The position numbers were made by a program, and so were the translations under genes. The notes under the pieces are model-generated. The model did not search any database. It saw nothing but the letters and a program-made list of their open reading frames with translations, and had not been told where the DNA came from. 48,136 bases of DNA, taken from the NCBI RefSeq assembly GCF_006483445.1, contig NZ_PPPT01000027.1:1-48136 (forward strand), written 5' to 3'. The first letter of the stretch is position 1; the number at the start of each line of letters is the position of its first letter. Below, piece by piece: positions 35,732 through 44,162 of the stretch. This stretch comes from Bradyrhizobium guangdongense (GTDB lineage: Bacteria; Pseudomonadota; Alphaproteobacteria; Rhizobiales; Xanthobacteraceae).

Positions 35732-36121
35732 TCAGGCGATCTCGGCGACGACCTGCTTGAGCATTTCGCGCACCTGGTTCGCCACCGCGCCGAGCTGCGG
35801 GTTTTCGATCGCGGCCATCGAGGCCACGGGATCGACCGCCGAGATCTCGACCTTGCCGCCGTCGCGCTGCTGGACCACGACGTTGCATGGCAGCATCGTT
35901 CCGATCTTATCCTCCAGCGTCAGGGCTTGGTAGGCGAGCTTTGGATTGCAGGCGCCGAGGATCAGATAGGGCCGGAAATCGGCGCCGATCTTCTTCTTCA
36001 GCGTGTCCTTGACGTCGATCTGGGTCAGCACGCCGAAGCCGTGGTTCTTCAGGGCCGCGGTCGTCGCCGTGACAGCCGCGTCGAACGGCAGGTCGACGGT
36101 CTTGGAGAAATGATAGGTCAT
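35732..36121 (-). CDS. DUF302 family protein
   Basis: A 129-residue protein with GGAGGAG before the ATG. The DUF302 domain is clear: MTYHFSKTVDLPFDAAVTAT, then GADFRPYLILGACNPKLAYQ and GTMLPCNVVVQQRDGGKVEI. Members occur often in sulfur- and metal-stress operons, but the biochemical role is not established. Two cysteines (in LGACNP and MLPCNV) are typical of the family and could react with sulfane sulfur; that is speculation. Confidence 0.9.
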   Translation of the reverse strand: MTYHFSKTVDLPFDAAVTATTAALKNHGFGVLTQIDVKDTLKKKIGADFRPYLILGACNPKLAYQALTLEDKIGTMLPCNVVVQQRDGGKVEISAVDPVASMAAIENPQLGAVANQVREMLKQVVAEIA

Positions 36122-36144
36122 GCTTGCTCCTCCGTTGAAGCGCG

Positions 36145-36348
36145 TCAGGAGAACGCGCAGCCGCCGCGCAGGCCGAGCTTCTTGAACACGATCGCCGCGG
36201 GGCAGAAGCCGGTGAACGAGGCCTGGATCATGTTCAGCCCGGCGAACGCCGTCAGCAGGTACCAGTAGGCGTTGACATAGGTGCCGAGCGCGAGGCCGAG
36301 CAGGACGACGAATCCTGCGAAGGCGAGGACGGCTTTGTCGACATTCAT
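36145..36348 (-). CDS. DUF2892 family small membrane protein
   Basis: A 67-residue protein behind a strong AAGGAG site. Two hydrophobic segments (AVLAFAGFVVLLGLALGTYV and YLLTAFAGLNMIQASFTGFC) lead to PAAIVFKKLGLRGGCAF, the DUF2892 ending. This domain is also the membrane tail of YgaP-type rhodaneses, which handle sulfane sulfur. Both conserved cysteines are present (FTGFCP and GGCAF). Position between trxC-like and DUF302 genes supports a role in sulfur handling. Confidence 0.9.
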   Translation of the reverse strand: MNVDKAVLAFAGFVVLLGLALGTYVNAYWYLLTAFAGLNMIQASFTGFCPAAIVFKKLGLRGGCAFS

Positions 36349-36372
36349 GGGATACTCCTTTTCAAGGTGAAG

Positions 36373-36816
36373 TTACGGATTTGCGAGAGCGGATTCGGTC
36401 CAGGCGACGATGCTGCGTGCATCCATCGCGCCGGCATGGCGGGCAACCTCGCGGCCGCCGCGCATCAACAAGAGGGTCGGGATGCCCGAGATGTTGAGGC
36501 GCGACGACAAGGCCTGTGCGTTGTCGGAATTGAGCTTCAACATCCGGACCCGCGGCTCGAGCTCGCGCGCCGCACGCTCGAACTGGGGCGCCATGGCGCG
36601 GCAGGGACCGCACCAGGGCGCCCAGACGTCGACCAGCACCGGGATGTCGCTGTTGGCGACGTGGCGGCCGAAGGCGTCCGCGTCGACCTCGATCGGATGC
36701 CCGGTGAAGACAGGCTGATGGCAGGCGCCGCAGCGCGCGCCTTCCGGCGCGCGGGCGGCGGGCAGGCGGTTGGTCCGCCCGCAATGGCCACAGACGACCT
36801 GGTGCGTCGCACTCAT
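36373..36816 (-). CDS. trxC: thioredoxin 2-type (zinc-ribbon thioredoxin, TrxC-like)
   Basis: A 147-residue protein with an N-terminal zinc ribbon (Cys9, Cys12, Cys29, Cys32; VVCGHCGRTN and ARCGACHQP) and a thioredoxin domain with active site WCGPC (Cys69, Cys72), then LNSDNAQALSSRLNISGIPT with the cis-Pro. This is the plan of E. coli TrxC. Its ATG overlaps the sqr stop by 4 bp, so it is translationally coupled to sqr. Thioredoxins reduce persulfides, so it may recycle the products of sulfide oxidation. Confidence 0.93.
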   Translation of the reverse strand: MSATHQVVCGHCGRTNRLPAARAPEGARCGACHQPVFTGHPIEVDADAFGRHVANSDIPVLVDVWAPWCGPCRAMAPQFERAARELEPRVRMLKLNSDNAQALSSRLNISGIPTLLLMRGGREVARHAGAMDARSIVAWTESALANP

Positions 36817-38099
36817 GTGCCGGTCCTGACTTCCTTGATCTTGTTGATGTTGAGCTTGTCGAGCACGAAACGCTCGTAGAACGGCTCGCTCTCGCCGCGG
36901 CGCATCTTGCGGAGGAAGTATTTTTCGAAGGCGACCTTGGCGTAGTGCACCCACTCGCCCTTGGACGACCAGTTGACGTTGCGCGGCGGGATCTGCGGCT
37001 GCGCCAGGAAGGCGACGCCGGAATCGCCGAAATCGGCAAGGCAGATTGCATTCCAGGTCGGCACCGCCGTCGGAGCCTGTCCGCGCAGCAGGGCGCCAAT
37101 GTTCATGGCGGTCGCCGTCACCATGGATTCGATCATGAAGCCGGTCTTGGGCACGCCGACCGGCACCGGCGTCGCCCCGACCGGCGCGATCGCGACGCAC
37201 ACCCCGACCGCGAAGACGTTGGGGAAGGCCGGATTGCGCTGGTGTTTGTCGACGAGGACGAAGCCGCGCGGATTGGTGAGCTTGTCGATGCCGCGGACGG
37301 CCTCGACACCGCGGAACGCCGGCAGCATCATCGAATAGGCAAAGGGCAGGTCGTGTGCCTTGTGAACGGTGCCGTTCTCGGCAAACTCCTCCACCGACAT
37401 CATGCCCGGGCTGACGCTCGCCACGCGCGCGTTGGTGATCCATTTGATGTGCTTCTCGCGCATCTCGCTTTCGAGCAGGCCTTTGGTGTCGCCGACGCCG
37501 TCGAGCCCGAGATGGCCGATATAGGGCTCCGACGTGACGAAGGTCATCGGCACCCGATCGCGCAGCTTGCGCCGGCGCAGCTCGGTTTCGAGGATGAACA
37601 GGAACTCGTAGGCCGGGCCGAAGCAGGAAGCGCCTTGCACCGCGCCGATCACGACGGGACCTGGATTGGCAGCGAGCTTCTCGAACGCGTCCTTGGCGTG
37701 GGAGGCGTGATCGACGTGGCAGATCGACTGGGTGTGGCCCTGCGGCCCGAGGCCGGGGATCTCGTCGAAGGCGAGCTCAGGGCCGGTCGCGACCACGAGA
37801 TAGTCGTAGTCGATCGAAGTGCCGTCGCCGAGCTCGACACGGTTCTCGGTCGGATGCACGCGCTTGGCGCCCTGCGTCAGCAGGCGCACACCCTTGCGCT
37901 TCATGATGTCGGCGAGATCGATCTCGATCTCGCCGCGCTTGCGCCAGCCGATCGCCACCCAGGGATTGGAGGGGACGAAGTGATACACCGCGCCCTGCGA
38001 GATCACGCTGATGCGATCGTCCTTTCTCAACTGGGGCAGCAATTCATAGGCCATCAGCGTTCCGCTCAGGCCGGCTCCGATTACGACGATTTCCGCCAT
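36813..38099 (-). CDS. sqr: sulfide:quinone oxidoreductase
   Basis: SQR oxidises sulfide to sulfane sulfur or polysulfide and passes electrons to the quinone pool at the inner membrane. The 428-residue protein has an FAD motif (IVVIGAGLSGTLMAYEL) and three cysteines at positions that fit the catalytic set: Cys127 (SICHVDH), Cys159 (QGASCFGPAYEF) and Cys353 (AICLADFGDSG). The second dinucleotide part has PVPVGVPKTGFMIESM. GGAGAGG precedes the start. It heads the leftward operon whose promoter lies in the shared dyad at 38171-38204. Confidence 0.93.
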   Translation of the reverse strand: MAEIVVIGAGLSGTLMAYELLPQLRKDDRISVISQGAVYHFVPSNPWVAIGWRKRGEIEIDLADIMKRKGVRLLTQGAKRVHPTENRVELGDGTSIDYDYLVVATGPELAFDEIPGLGPQGHTQSICHVDHASHAKDAFEKLAANPGPVVIGAVQGASCFGPAYEFLFILETELRRRKLRDRVPMTFVTSEPYIGHLGLDGVGDTKGLLESEMREKHIKWITNARVASVSPGMMSVEEFAENGTVHKAHDLPFAYSMMLPAFRGVEAVRGIDKLTNPRGFVLVDKHQRNPAFPNVFAVGVCVAIAPVGATPVPVGVPKTGFMIESMVTATAMNIGALLRGQAPTAVPTWNAICLADFGDSGVAFLAQPQIPPRNVNWSSKGEWVHYAKVAFEKYFLRKMRRGESEPFYERFVLDKLNINKIKEVRTGT

Positions 38100-38161
38100 G
38101 GGTACCTCTCCGTATTGGACTGGGATGCACCGCCGGTTCGGTTCCGGCTGTTCTGCGATGC

Positions 38162-38190
38162 TTGACTATATATTCGAACATGCGTATATA
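38162..38190 (+). promoter_or_regulatory. predicted promoter of the arsR-type gene
   Basis: TTGACT (38162-38167) and TATATA (38185-38190) are separated by exactly 17 bp. The -10 lies in the core of the dyad. The expected start of transcription (38196-38198) falls at the ATG of the regulator gene, so its mRNA may be leaderless. Confidence 0.68.
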
Positions 38191-38195
38191 CGCAA
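38167..38195 (-). promoter_or_regulatory. predicted promoter of the sqr operon
   Basis: On the minus strand TTGCGT (38190-38195) and TATATA (38167-38172) are separated by 17 bp. The two divergent promoters overlap almost completely, face to face, within one operator, so one bound repressor can block both. Confidence 0.68.
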
Positions 38196-38204
38196 GTATG
38201 AAAA
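38171..38204. promoter_or_regulatory. 34-bp dyad operator shared by sqr and arsR promoters
   Basis: The core TGCGTATATACGCA (38181-38194) is a perfect 14-bp palindrome. The 10 bases on each side match as inverted repeats at 6 of 10 positions, including CGAA on the left and ATGA-like bases on the right. A BigR-type dimer binding site is expected between these genes. Confidence 0.75.
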
Positions 38205-38518
38205 TAGATAGCGAAGTGATGGAGCAGGCGGCGGATCAGGCAAGTGACCTTCTGAAGGCACTCTCCAACCGGCACAGGCTCCTCATCATCTGTCAGCTCA
38301 TCGACGGCGAGCATTCTGTCGGCGAGCTGGCCGAATTCCTGGGCCTCAGGGATTCCACGGTGTCCCAGCATCTTGCGCTCCTTCGCAAGGATGGCCTGGT
38401 ATCCGCGCGGCGCGACGCGCAGACGATCTTTTATTCGATCGCGAGCGAACCCGCGCGCGAAGTCCTGAAGACACTCTACCAAGTGTTCTGCGCACCGAAG
38501 TCCGCAAGAACAAAATGA
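38198..38518 (+). CDS. ArsR-family regulator of the BigR/SqrR reactive-sulfur type
   Basis: From the ATG at 38198 the protein has 106 residues; a TTG at 38162 and an ATG at 38219 are other possible starts. It has the ArsR winged helix: SDLLKALSNRHRLLIICQLI, then HSVGELAEFLGLRDSTVSQH and LALLRKDGLVSARRDAQTIF. Two cysteines, Cys32 (in LLIICQLI) and Cys98 (in LYQVFCAP), sit at the positions that form a di- or tetrasulfide in BigR and SqrR. With sqr divergent, it is very probably a persulfide-sensing repressor of this locus. Confidence 0.92.
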   Translation: MKIDSEVMEQAADQASDLLKALSNRHRLLIICQLIDGEHSVGELAEFLGLRDSTVSQHLALLRKDGLVSARRDAQTIFYSIASEPAREVLKTLYQVFCAPKSARTK

Positions 38519-38642
38519 ACGGTATGAGCGAATGAGCCGCGGCGCGTTGAGCAAGATCAACGTGCCGCCCTGCAATGCCGATGAAATGAGAGGACGCCGC
38601 GCAAAGCGGCGCGATGGTTCCATGATTTCGCGGGTATGTCCC

Positions 38643-39644
38643 ATGCGACGCGTTGTGCTCACCTTGGGATTGGCGGCAGCCTTTGGCGCCGCTCTTGTCC
38701 CGATCCGCCTTGCGGCGGCCGAACTGGTTACTGTGACGCAACAGAACGTTGCCGACGAAAAGGCCGTGTTCGCGACGGTGGAGAGCATCAGCGTCGTGCC
38801 TGCACGCGGCCGCATCGGCGGTACCGTGGTCCAGCTCAAGGTGAGGGAAGGCGACCGCGTCAGCGCCGGTCAGGCGATCGCCGCGATCGGCGACGACAAG
38901 CTCGCTTTGCAGATGAAGTCGCTCGACGCGCAGATCGAAGCACTGCAGGCGCAGGCGAACCAGGCGCAGATCGACTTCACGCGTATCGAGGGGCTGGTCG
39001 AGCGCGGCACGCTGCCGCGCGTCAAGCTCGACGAGCAGCGCACGGCGTTGAACGTCGCCGAGAACGGCCTGCGGGCCAAGACCGCCGAGCGAGCCGTGAT
39101 CAACCAGCAGCTCAGCGAAGGCCAGGTGCTGGCGCCGTCGGACGGTCGGGTGCTGAAGAAGCTCGTCACCGTCGGCTCAGTCGTGCTGCCCGGCGATGCC
39201 ATCGCCACCGTAGCCCAGCAGAATTTCAAACTGCGGCTGCGCGTACCCGAGCGGCATGCGCGTGCCCTCAAGGCCGGCGACAAGATCCGTGTCGATGGCG
39301 CCGAGCTGGGCGGCGAGGCGTCCAAATGGGGTGTGATCGAGCTGGTCTATCCGCAGATCGAGGAGGGGCGCGTCATTGCGGACGCGACCGTGGACGGGCT
39401 CGGCGAATACTTTGTCGGCGACAGGCTTCGAGTATGGATTTCGGGCGGTTCGCGGCCGGCTTTCGTGATCCCGGCAAGCTACGTGAAGACGCGGTTCGGC
39501 ATCGACTATGTCCAGCTCCGCAAGGCTGACGGCTCGGTCGAGGTGCCCGTGCAGCGCGGCCGCGACATGCCGACGCCTGCGCTCCCCGACGGGCTCGAGA
39601 TCCTGTCCGGCATCCGTGCCGGCGACCAGTTGGTGCGGCCGTGA
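38643..39644 (+). CDS. RND efflux periplasmic adaptor (membrane fusion protein)
   Basis: The frame is open from 38532, with ATGs at 38532, 38622 and 38643; the last puts the signal peptide first (VVLTLGLAAAFGAALVPIRL) and leaves 333 residues. The adaptor plan is clear: a lipoyl half VVQLKVREGDRVSAGQAIAA, a helical hairpin with DAQIEALQAQANQAQIDFTR, the second lipoyl half GQVLAPSDGRVLKKLVTVGS, then beta-barrel and membrane-proximal domains. It links the RND pump to an outer-membrane channel that is not encoded here. It overlaps the pump gene by 4 bp. Confidence 0.9.
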   Translation: MRRVVLTLGLAAAFGAALVPIRLAAAELVTVTQQNVADEKAVFATVESISVVPARGRIGGTVVQLKVREGDRVSAGQAIAAIGDDKLALQMKSLDAQIEALQAQANQAQIDFTRIEGLVERGTLPRVKLDEQRTALNVAENGLRAKTAERAVINQQLSEGQVLAPSDGRVLKKLVTVGSVVLPGDAIATVAQQNFKLRLRVPERHARALKAGDKIRVDGAELGGEASKWGVIELVYPQIEEGRVIADATVDGLGEYFVGDRLRVWISGGSRPAFVIPASYVKTRFGIDYVQLRKADGSVEVPVQRGRDMPTPALPDGLEILSGIRAGDQLVRP

Positions 39645-42600
39645 ATCTCGGATTGTCAGGACGATTGACCAAAGCGACGATCGCATCGCCGCTCACGCCG
39701 CTGTTCCTCATCGCCGCGCTCGTCGTCGGCCTGATGGCCGTCGTCGTGATTCCGCGCGAGGAGGAGCCGCAGATCAGCGTGCCGATGGTCGACATCCGCA
39801 TCAATGCGGACGGCTTGCGTGGACCCGATGCCGTCGAGCTGGTGACCAAGCCGCTGGAATCGATCGTCAAGGGCATCGACGGCGTCGAGCACGTCTATAG
39901 CCAGACCGAGGACGATCGCGTGATGGTCACCGCGCGCTTCCTGGTCGGCACCAAGTTCGAGGATGCCATTCTGCGCGTCCACGAAAAAATCCGCGCCAAT
40001 CTCGATCGCATCCCGGTCGGCATTCCAGAACCCCTGATCGTCGGCCGAGGGATCAATGACGTCGCAGTGACGGTGTTGACGTTGTCGCCCAAGCCGGAAG
40101 CGGCCGCGCGTTGGACCGACAAGGACCTCTATGAGCTCGCCGAGAAACTGCGCGCTGAACTGATGAAGGTCGACAATATCGGACTGACCTACATTTCCGG
40201 CGGTGCGGCCCAGCAGATCAAGGTCGAGCCCGATCCGGAAAAGCTGTCGCTGTACGGCATTACGCTGCAGCAGCTCGTGGCCAAGGTGAAGGACGCCAAC
40301 CGCTCGTTCCTGGCGGGCCAGGTCCGCGATGCCGGCACCATGCGCAACGTCGCAGCCGGCCAAACGCTCTCAGGCATTCCCGATATCGGGCTGCTGCTCA
40401 TCACGACCCGCGACGGCCGGCCGGTCTACGTCAAGGACGTGGCGTCCGTCATCGTCGGCCCCAGTACGATCGAGCACCGGGTCTGGAACGATGCGCGCGA
40501 CGGCAAGGGGCAGTGGACGCGGACGCCCGCGGTCAGCGTGGCGCTTGCCAAGCGCGCCGGCGCCAACGCGGTTATCGTCTCCGAGGACATCGCCAGGCAT
40601 CTGGAAGGGCTGAAGTCGCGCCTGATCCCGGACGACGTCCAGGTGACGGTGACGCGGGACTACGGCGAAACCGCCAATGAGAAGGCGAACGAGCTGCTGT
40701 TCCACCTGGCGCTCGCGACCGTCTCGATCGTCGTGCTGATCGCGATCGCGATCGGCTGGCGCGAGGCACTGGTGACCTTCGTCGTGATTCCGACGACGAT
40801 CCTGCTCACGATGTTCGCCGCCAATTTGATGGGTTACACCATCAACCGCGTCAGCCTGTTCGCGCTGATCTTCTCGATCGGCATCCTGGTCGACGACGCC
40901 ATCGTCGTGGTCGAGAACATCGCGCGTCACTGGGGCATGCGCGACGGCCGGCCGCGCTTGCAGGCGACCATCGAGGCCGTCGCCGAGGTCGGAAATCCCA
41001 CCATCGTTGCGACGCTCACCGTCGTCGCCGCCCTGTTGCCGATGCTGTTCGTGTCCGGGCTGATGGGCCCCTACATGGCGCCGATTCCGGCCAACGCCTC
41101 GGCTGCGATGCTGTTTTCGTTTTTCGTCGCCATGGTGGTTGCGCCGTGGCTGATGCTGAAGCTGGCGCCGAGGGGTGAAGTGACGGCCGCGCATGATGCG
41201 CATGACGAGGGCCGGCTCGGCCGCCTCTACCGGCGCTTTGCGACGCCGATCGTCAGGAGCAAGCGCTCGGCCTGGATATTCCTGCTCGGCGTCGGCATCG
41301 CCACGCTGCTGTCGATGACGCTGTTCGCGACCAAGTCGGTGACAGTCAAGCTGCTGCCGTTCGACAACAAGTCCGAGATCGCTGTTATCGTCGACCTGCC
41401 GGAAGGCGCGAGCCTCGAAGCGACCGAGCGCACGCTGTTCGGCGCGGCTGAGATCGCGCGCCAATTGCCGGAGGTCACCTCGCTGCAATCCTATGCCGGC
41501 ACGCCGGCGCCGTTCAATTTCAACGGCCTCGTGCGGCACTATTATCTGCGCGAGAAGCCCGAGCTGGGCGAAGTGCAGGTCAACCTGACTGCTCGCGGCG
41601 AGCGCAAGCGGGCGAGCCACGACATTGCGCTCGAGCTGCGCGAGAAGCTCAAGGCGCTCGATCGGCCCGATGGCACCAGCATCAAGGTGGTCGAGGTGCC
41701 GCCGGGTCCGCCGGTGCTTGCGACGCTGCTCGCGGAAATCTACGGACCTGACGCGGCGACGCGCCGTGCCGTCACGGCCGAGCTGAAGAAGGTTTTTGCA
41801 AAAGTGCCCTTCATCGTCGACGTCGACGATTCCATCGGCGAGAAGCGGCCGCGGCTGCGGCTGTCGATCGACCAGGACCGGCTCGAGTTCTTCGGCGTCG
41901 AGCAGCGCGACGTCTACGACACGATCCAGGTCCTGTTCGGCGGCACCTCGGTCGGCTATTCGCATCGCGGCGAGGACCGCAATCCCATCGCGATCGCGGT
42001 GCATCTGCCCAAGCGCAGCCTGGTCTGGGACGAGGCGCTGGCGTCCACTCCCGTTCCCGCCAACACGCTGCCGGGCAGCAAGACGGTGGTCGAGCTGGGC
42101 CAGGTCGTGAAGGCGACGATGGAAGAGGGCTCGCCGGTGATCTTCCGCCGCGACGGGCGCTTCGCCGACATGGTGATGGCCGAGCTTGCCGGCCGCTTCG
42201 AGGCGCCGCTTTACGGCATGCTCGAAGTCGCAAAGCAGGTCGATGCCCATGACTGGGGTAGCGTGCCAAAACCTGCGATCAGCCTGCACGGGCAACCCAC
42301 GGACGAGCAGCGCCCGACGCTGCTGTGGGACGGCGAGTGGGAGATCACCTGGGTGACGTTCCGCGACATGGGCGCAGCCTTCGGCGCTGCGATCCTCGGC
42401 ATCTATGTGCTGGTGGTGGCCCAGTTCAAAAGTTTCCGCCTGCCGCTGGTCATCCTGACGCCGATCCCGCTGACGCTGATCGGCATCCTGATCGGGCACT
42501 GGCTGCTCGGCGCGCCCTTCACAGCCACCTCGATGATCGGATTCATCGCGCTTGCCGGCATCATCGTGCGCAACTCGATCCTGCTGGTGGATTTCATCCG

Positions 42601-42859
42601 CCATAGCGGGGCCGAGGGCAGGTCCCTGCGCGAAATCGTGCTGGAGGCCGGCGCCGTCCGCTTCAAGCCGATCCTCCTGACCGCGCTCGCGGCCATGATC
42701 GGGGCCGCGACCATTTTGCTCGACCCGATCTTCCAGGGGCTGGCGATCTCGCTGCTGTTCGGGCTCGCGTCGTCGACGCTGCTGACCGTGCTCGTCATCC
42801 CCGCGATCTACATCGCACTTCGCACGCCGCGCGAAGCGCCTCATGCCGAACCGAACTGA
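39641..42859 (+). CDS. RND family efflux pump, inner-membrane permease
   Basis: A 1072-residue pump of the AcrB/MexB superfamily with a GTG start that overlaps the adaptor stop (GTGA). It has 12 expected membrane helices and two large periplasmic loops. The proton-relay helix reads FSIGILVDDAIVVVENIARH, with the two adjacent Asp; the matching helix in the second half is MIGFIALAGIIVRNSILLVD. The length and motifs are complete. Substrates cannot be read from sequence; the sulfide-regulator context hints at a sulfur or electrophile stress substrate. Confidence 0.94.
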   Translation: MNLGLSGRLTKATIASPLTPLFLIAALVVGLMAVVVIPREEEPQISVPMVDIRINADGLRGPDAVELVTKPLESIVKGIDGVEHVYSQTEDDRVMVTARFLVGTKFEDAILRVHEKIRANLDRIPVGIPEPLIVGRGINDVAVTVLTLSPKPEAAARWTDKDLYELAEKLRAELMKVDNIGLTYISGGAAQQIKVEPDPEKLSLYGITLQQLVAKVKDANRSFLAGQVRDAGTMRNVAAGQTLSGIPDIGLLLITTRDGRPVYVKDVASVIVGPSTIEHRVWNDARDGKGQWTRTPAVSVALAKRAGANAVIVSEDIARHLEGLKSRLIPDDVQVTVTRDYGETANEKANELLFHLALATVSIVVLIAIAIGWREALVTFVVIPTTILLTMFAANLMGYTINRVSLFALIFSIGILVDDAIVVVENIARHWGMRDGRPRLQATIEAVAEVGNPTIVATLTVVAALLPMLFVSGLMGPYMAPIPANASAAMLFSFFVAMVVAPWLMLKLAPRGEVTAAHDAHDEGRLGRLYRRFATPIVRSKRSAWIFLLGVGIATLLSMTLFATKSVTVKLLPFDNKSEIAVIVDLPEGASLEATERTLFGAAEIARQLPEVTSLQSYAGTPAPFNFNGLVRHYYLREKPELGEVQVNLTARGERKRASHDIALELREKLKALDRPDGTSIKVVEVPPGPPVLATLLAEIYGPDAATRRAVTAELKKVFAKVPFIVDVDDSIGEKRPRLRLSIDQDRLEFFGVEQRDVYDTIQVLFGGTSVGYSHRGEDRNPIAIAVHLPKRSLVWDEALASTPVPANTLPGSKTVVELGQVVKATMEEGSPVIFRRDGRFADMVMAELAGRFEAPLYGMLEVAKQVDAHDWGSVPKPAISLHGQPTDEQRPTLLWDGEWEITWVTFRDMGAAFGAAILGIYVLVVAQFKSFRLPLVILTPIPLTLIGILIGHWLLGAPFTATSMIGFIALAGIIVRNSILLVDFIRHSGAEGRSLREIVLEAGAVRFKPILLTALAAMIGAATILLDPIFQGLAISLLFGLASSTLLTVLVIPAIYIALRTPREAPHAEPN

Positions 42860-42869
42860 CGAGGACAAG

Positions 42870-43226
42870 ATGGACAAGAACTACCCTGAAATCACCAGGC
42901 AGATATCGGCCAACCTGAAAAAGCTGCGCCAGGACATTCCCGACACGATGCAGGGGTTTTCGGCGCTTGCGAAAGCGGCGACCCGCGAAGGCGCGCTCGA
43001 CAAGAAGACCAAGGAGCTGATTGCGCTTGCAATCGGAATTGCCACGCGTTGCGACGGTTGCATCGGCTTCCATACCGAGGCGCTGGTCAGGCTGCATGCG
43101 ACCCGCGAGGAGTTCGAAGAGACATTGGCCATGGCCATCTATATGGGCGGCGGACCCTCGCTGATGTATGCGGCGGATGCGATCGCTGCCTTCGAGCAGT
43201 TCCAGCAGCAGGCGGTTGCCGCCTGA
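42870..43226 (+). CDS. carboxymuconolactone decarboxylase/AhpD-like protein
   Basis: The ATG at 42870 (GAGGAC upstream) gives 118 residues. The AhpD core motif is present, with Glu in KELIALAIG, then Cys61-Asp-Gly-Cys64 and His68 (RCDGCIGFH), the redox centre of AhpD-type alkylhydroperoxidases. It begins 10 bp after the pump gene and should be in its operon. A thiol-redox protein fits a persulfide- or peroxide-stress role. Confidence 0.92.
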   Translation: MDKNYPEITRQISANLKKLRQDIPDTMQGFSALAKAATREGALDKKTKELIALAIGIATRCDGCIGFHTEALVRLHATREEFEETLAMAIYMGGGPSLMYAADAIAAFEQFQQQAVAA

Positions 43227-43236
43227 GCGCATGCGA

Positions 43237-43268
43237 AAAGGACCGGACGGCGCGAGCCGTCCGATCCT
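43237..43268. terminator. hairpin between convergent AhpD-like and exported-protein genes
   Basis: CGGACGGC (43244-43251) and GCCGTCCG (43256-43263) pair perfectly around a GCGA tetraloop, and the flanks AAGGA and TCCT extend the stem after one mismatch. No T-run follows, so termination would be weak or Rho-assisted. It lies between two convergent stops. Confidence 0.6.
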
Positions 43269-43287
43269 CGTCCATCATGGGATGGAA

Positions 43288-43620
43288 TTACCAGCGGTCG
43301 CCGACACCCACGCCGACGCTGACGCCGGGCGCGCGAATGCCGACACCGGCGCGCGGGCCGTCGTCCCAGGTGTGATCGCGATAGACGCGGCGCTCGTAAT
43401 AGCGGTCGCGCGGCATGTAATTGTAGGAATCGCGCACGATCACGCGCGCCCCGCCACGGGTGCGATAGCAGTTGCCGGCATCGTCACAGACGAGCCGCAC
43501 CTGCTGCACGAGATCCGGATTGGCGTATTCGCCGGTCGAATAGATATCGGTCGCCTTCGCGGCACCGGTTGCTGCCAGCGCGCTAATGCCCGCCAACAGG
43601 GCGATTGCAACTGTCCTCAT
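43288..43620 (-). CDS. small exported hypothetical protein (110 aa)
   Basis: A 110-residue protein with a signal peptide (MRTVAIALLAGISALAATGA, ending GAAKA). The mature part has one cysteine pair (RLVCDDAGNCYRT), a Tyr/Arg-rich stretch (DSYNYMPRDRYYERRVYRD) and a Gly/Val-rich end (GVSVGVGVGDRW). The same style occurs in many small rhizobial envelope proteins of unknown function. Confidence 0.8.
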   Translation of the reverse strand: MRTVAIALLAGISALAATGAAKATDIYSTGEYANPDLVQQVRLVCDDAGNCYRTRGGARVIVRDSYNYMPRDRYYERRVYRDHTWDDGPRAGVGIRAPGVSVGVGVGDRW

Positions 43621-43748
43621 TCAATGTCCTCCTTCGTCCCGAAACTGCCCTCGCGAGGGACAAGACCGGGAGAGGGCATTCGTTCCCCAAAGGAGGTTCC
43701 CACGTGACGTCGGTGTGCGCGCTGGTTCCTTGCGACTGCCAGTTCCAG

Positions 43749-44162
43749 CTAGACCGCTTCGAACACGATCTTCTGCGTGCCCTGCCACAGCACCATCTTG
43801 CCGAGCGCGGCGAGGTTCTCGAGGCCCGAGGTCAGGGTGATGAAATGGTTGCCGGCGAGCTGGCCCATCTTGCTCGCGAACCGGACGCCGCCATAGCCGA
43901 GCAGGATTTCGGTCTCGCTGATGCCGCCGGGATAGAGAATGATCTGTCCGGGGGCCGGATAGCTGGTGTGATTCTCGTAGTCGACACCGAAGGCCAGATC
44001 GCCGAGGGGAATCCACACGCCTTCGCCGCTCCAGCGGACGTGGATCACCTGGCTCTCGAACGGCAAATGCTTGCGGAAGGCCGCGCAGGTTTTTGGTGCG
44101 AGCTCGCTCTCGAATCTGGCGCCGAACGTGAACGGGCCGGCGGTGACGCGAAGATCATCCAT
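43749..44162 (-). CDS. DUF3830 family protein (cyclophilin-like)
   Basis: A 137-residue protein of the DUF3830 group, with TFGARFESELAPKTCAAFRK and VWIPLGDLAFGVDYENHTSY, then PAPGQIILYPGGISETEILL and KMGQLAGNHFITLTSGLENL. The fold is related to cyclophilin; the function is unknown, though members often sit beside hydantoin or ureido-compound genes. Its ATG overlaps the M20 gene stop by 8 bp, and AAGGAG lies inside the end of that gene, so the two are coupled. Confidence 0.87.
   Translation of the reverse strand: MDDLRVTAGPFTFGARFESELAPKTCAAFRKHLPFESQVIHVRWSGEGVWIPLGDLAFGVDYENHTSYPAPGQIILYPGGISETEILLGYGGVRFASKMGQLAGNHFITLTSGLENLAALGKMVLWQGTQKIVFEAV

Noticed and set aside
40370..42877. 835-codon open frame on the minus strand opposite the RND pump
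   Set aside because: Composition is His/Arg/Gln/Asp-rich with no domains, while the plus strand is a full-length RND pump.
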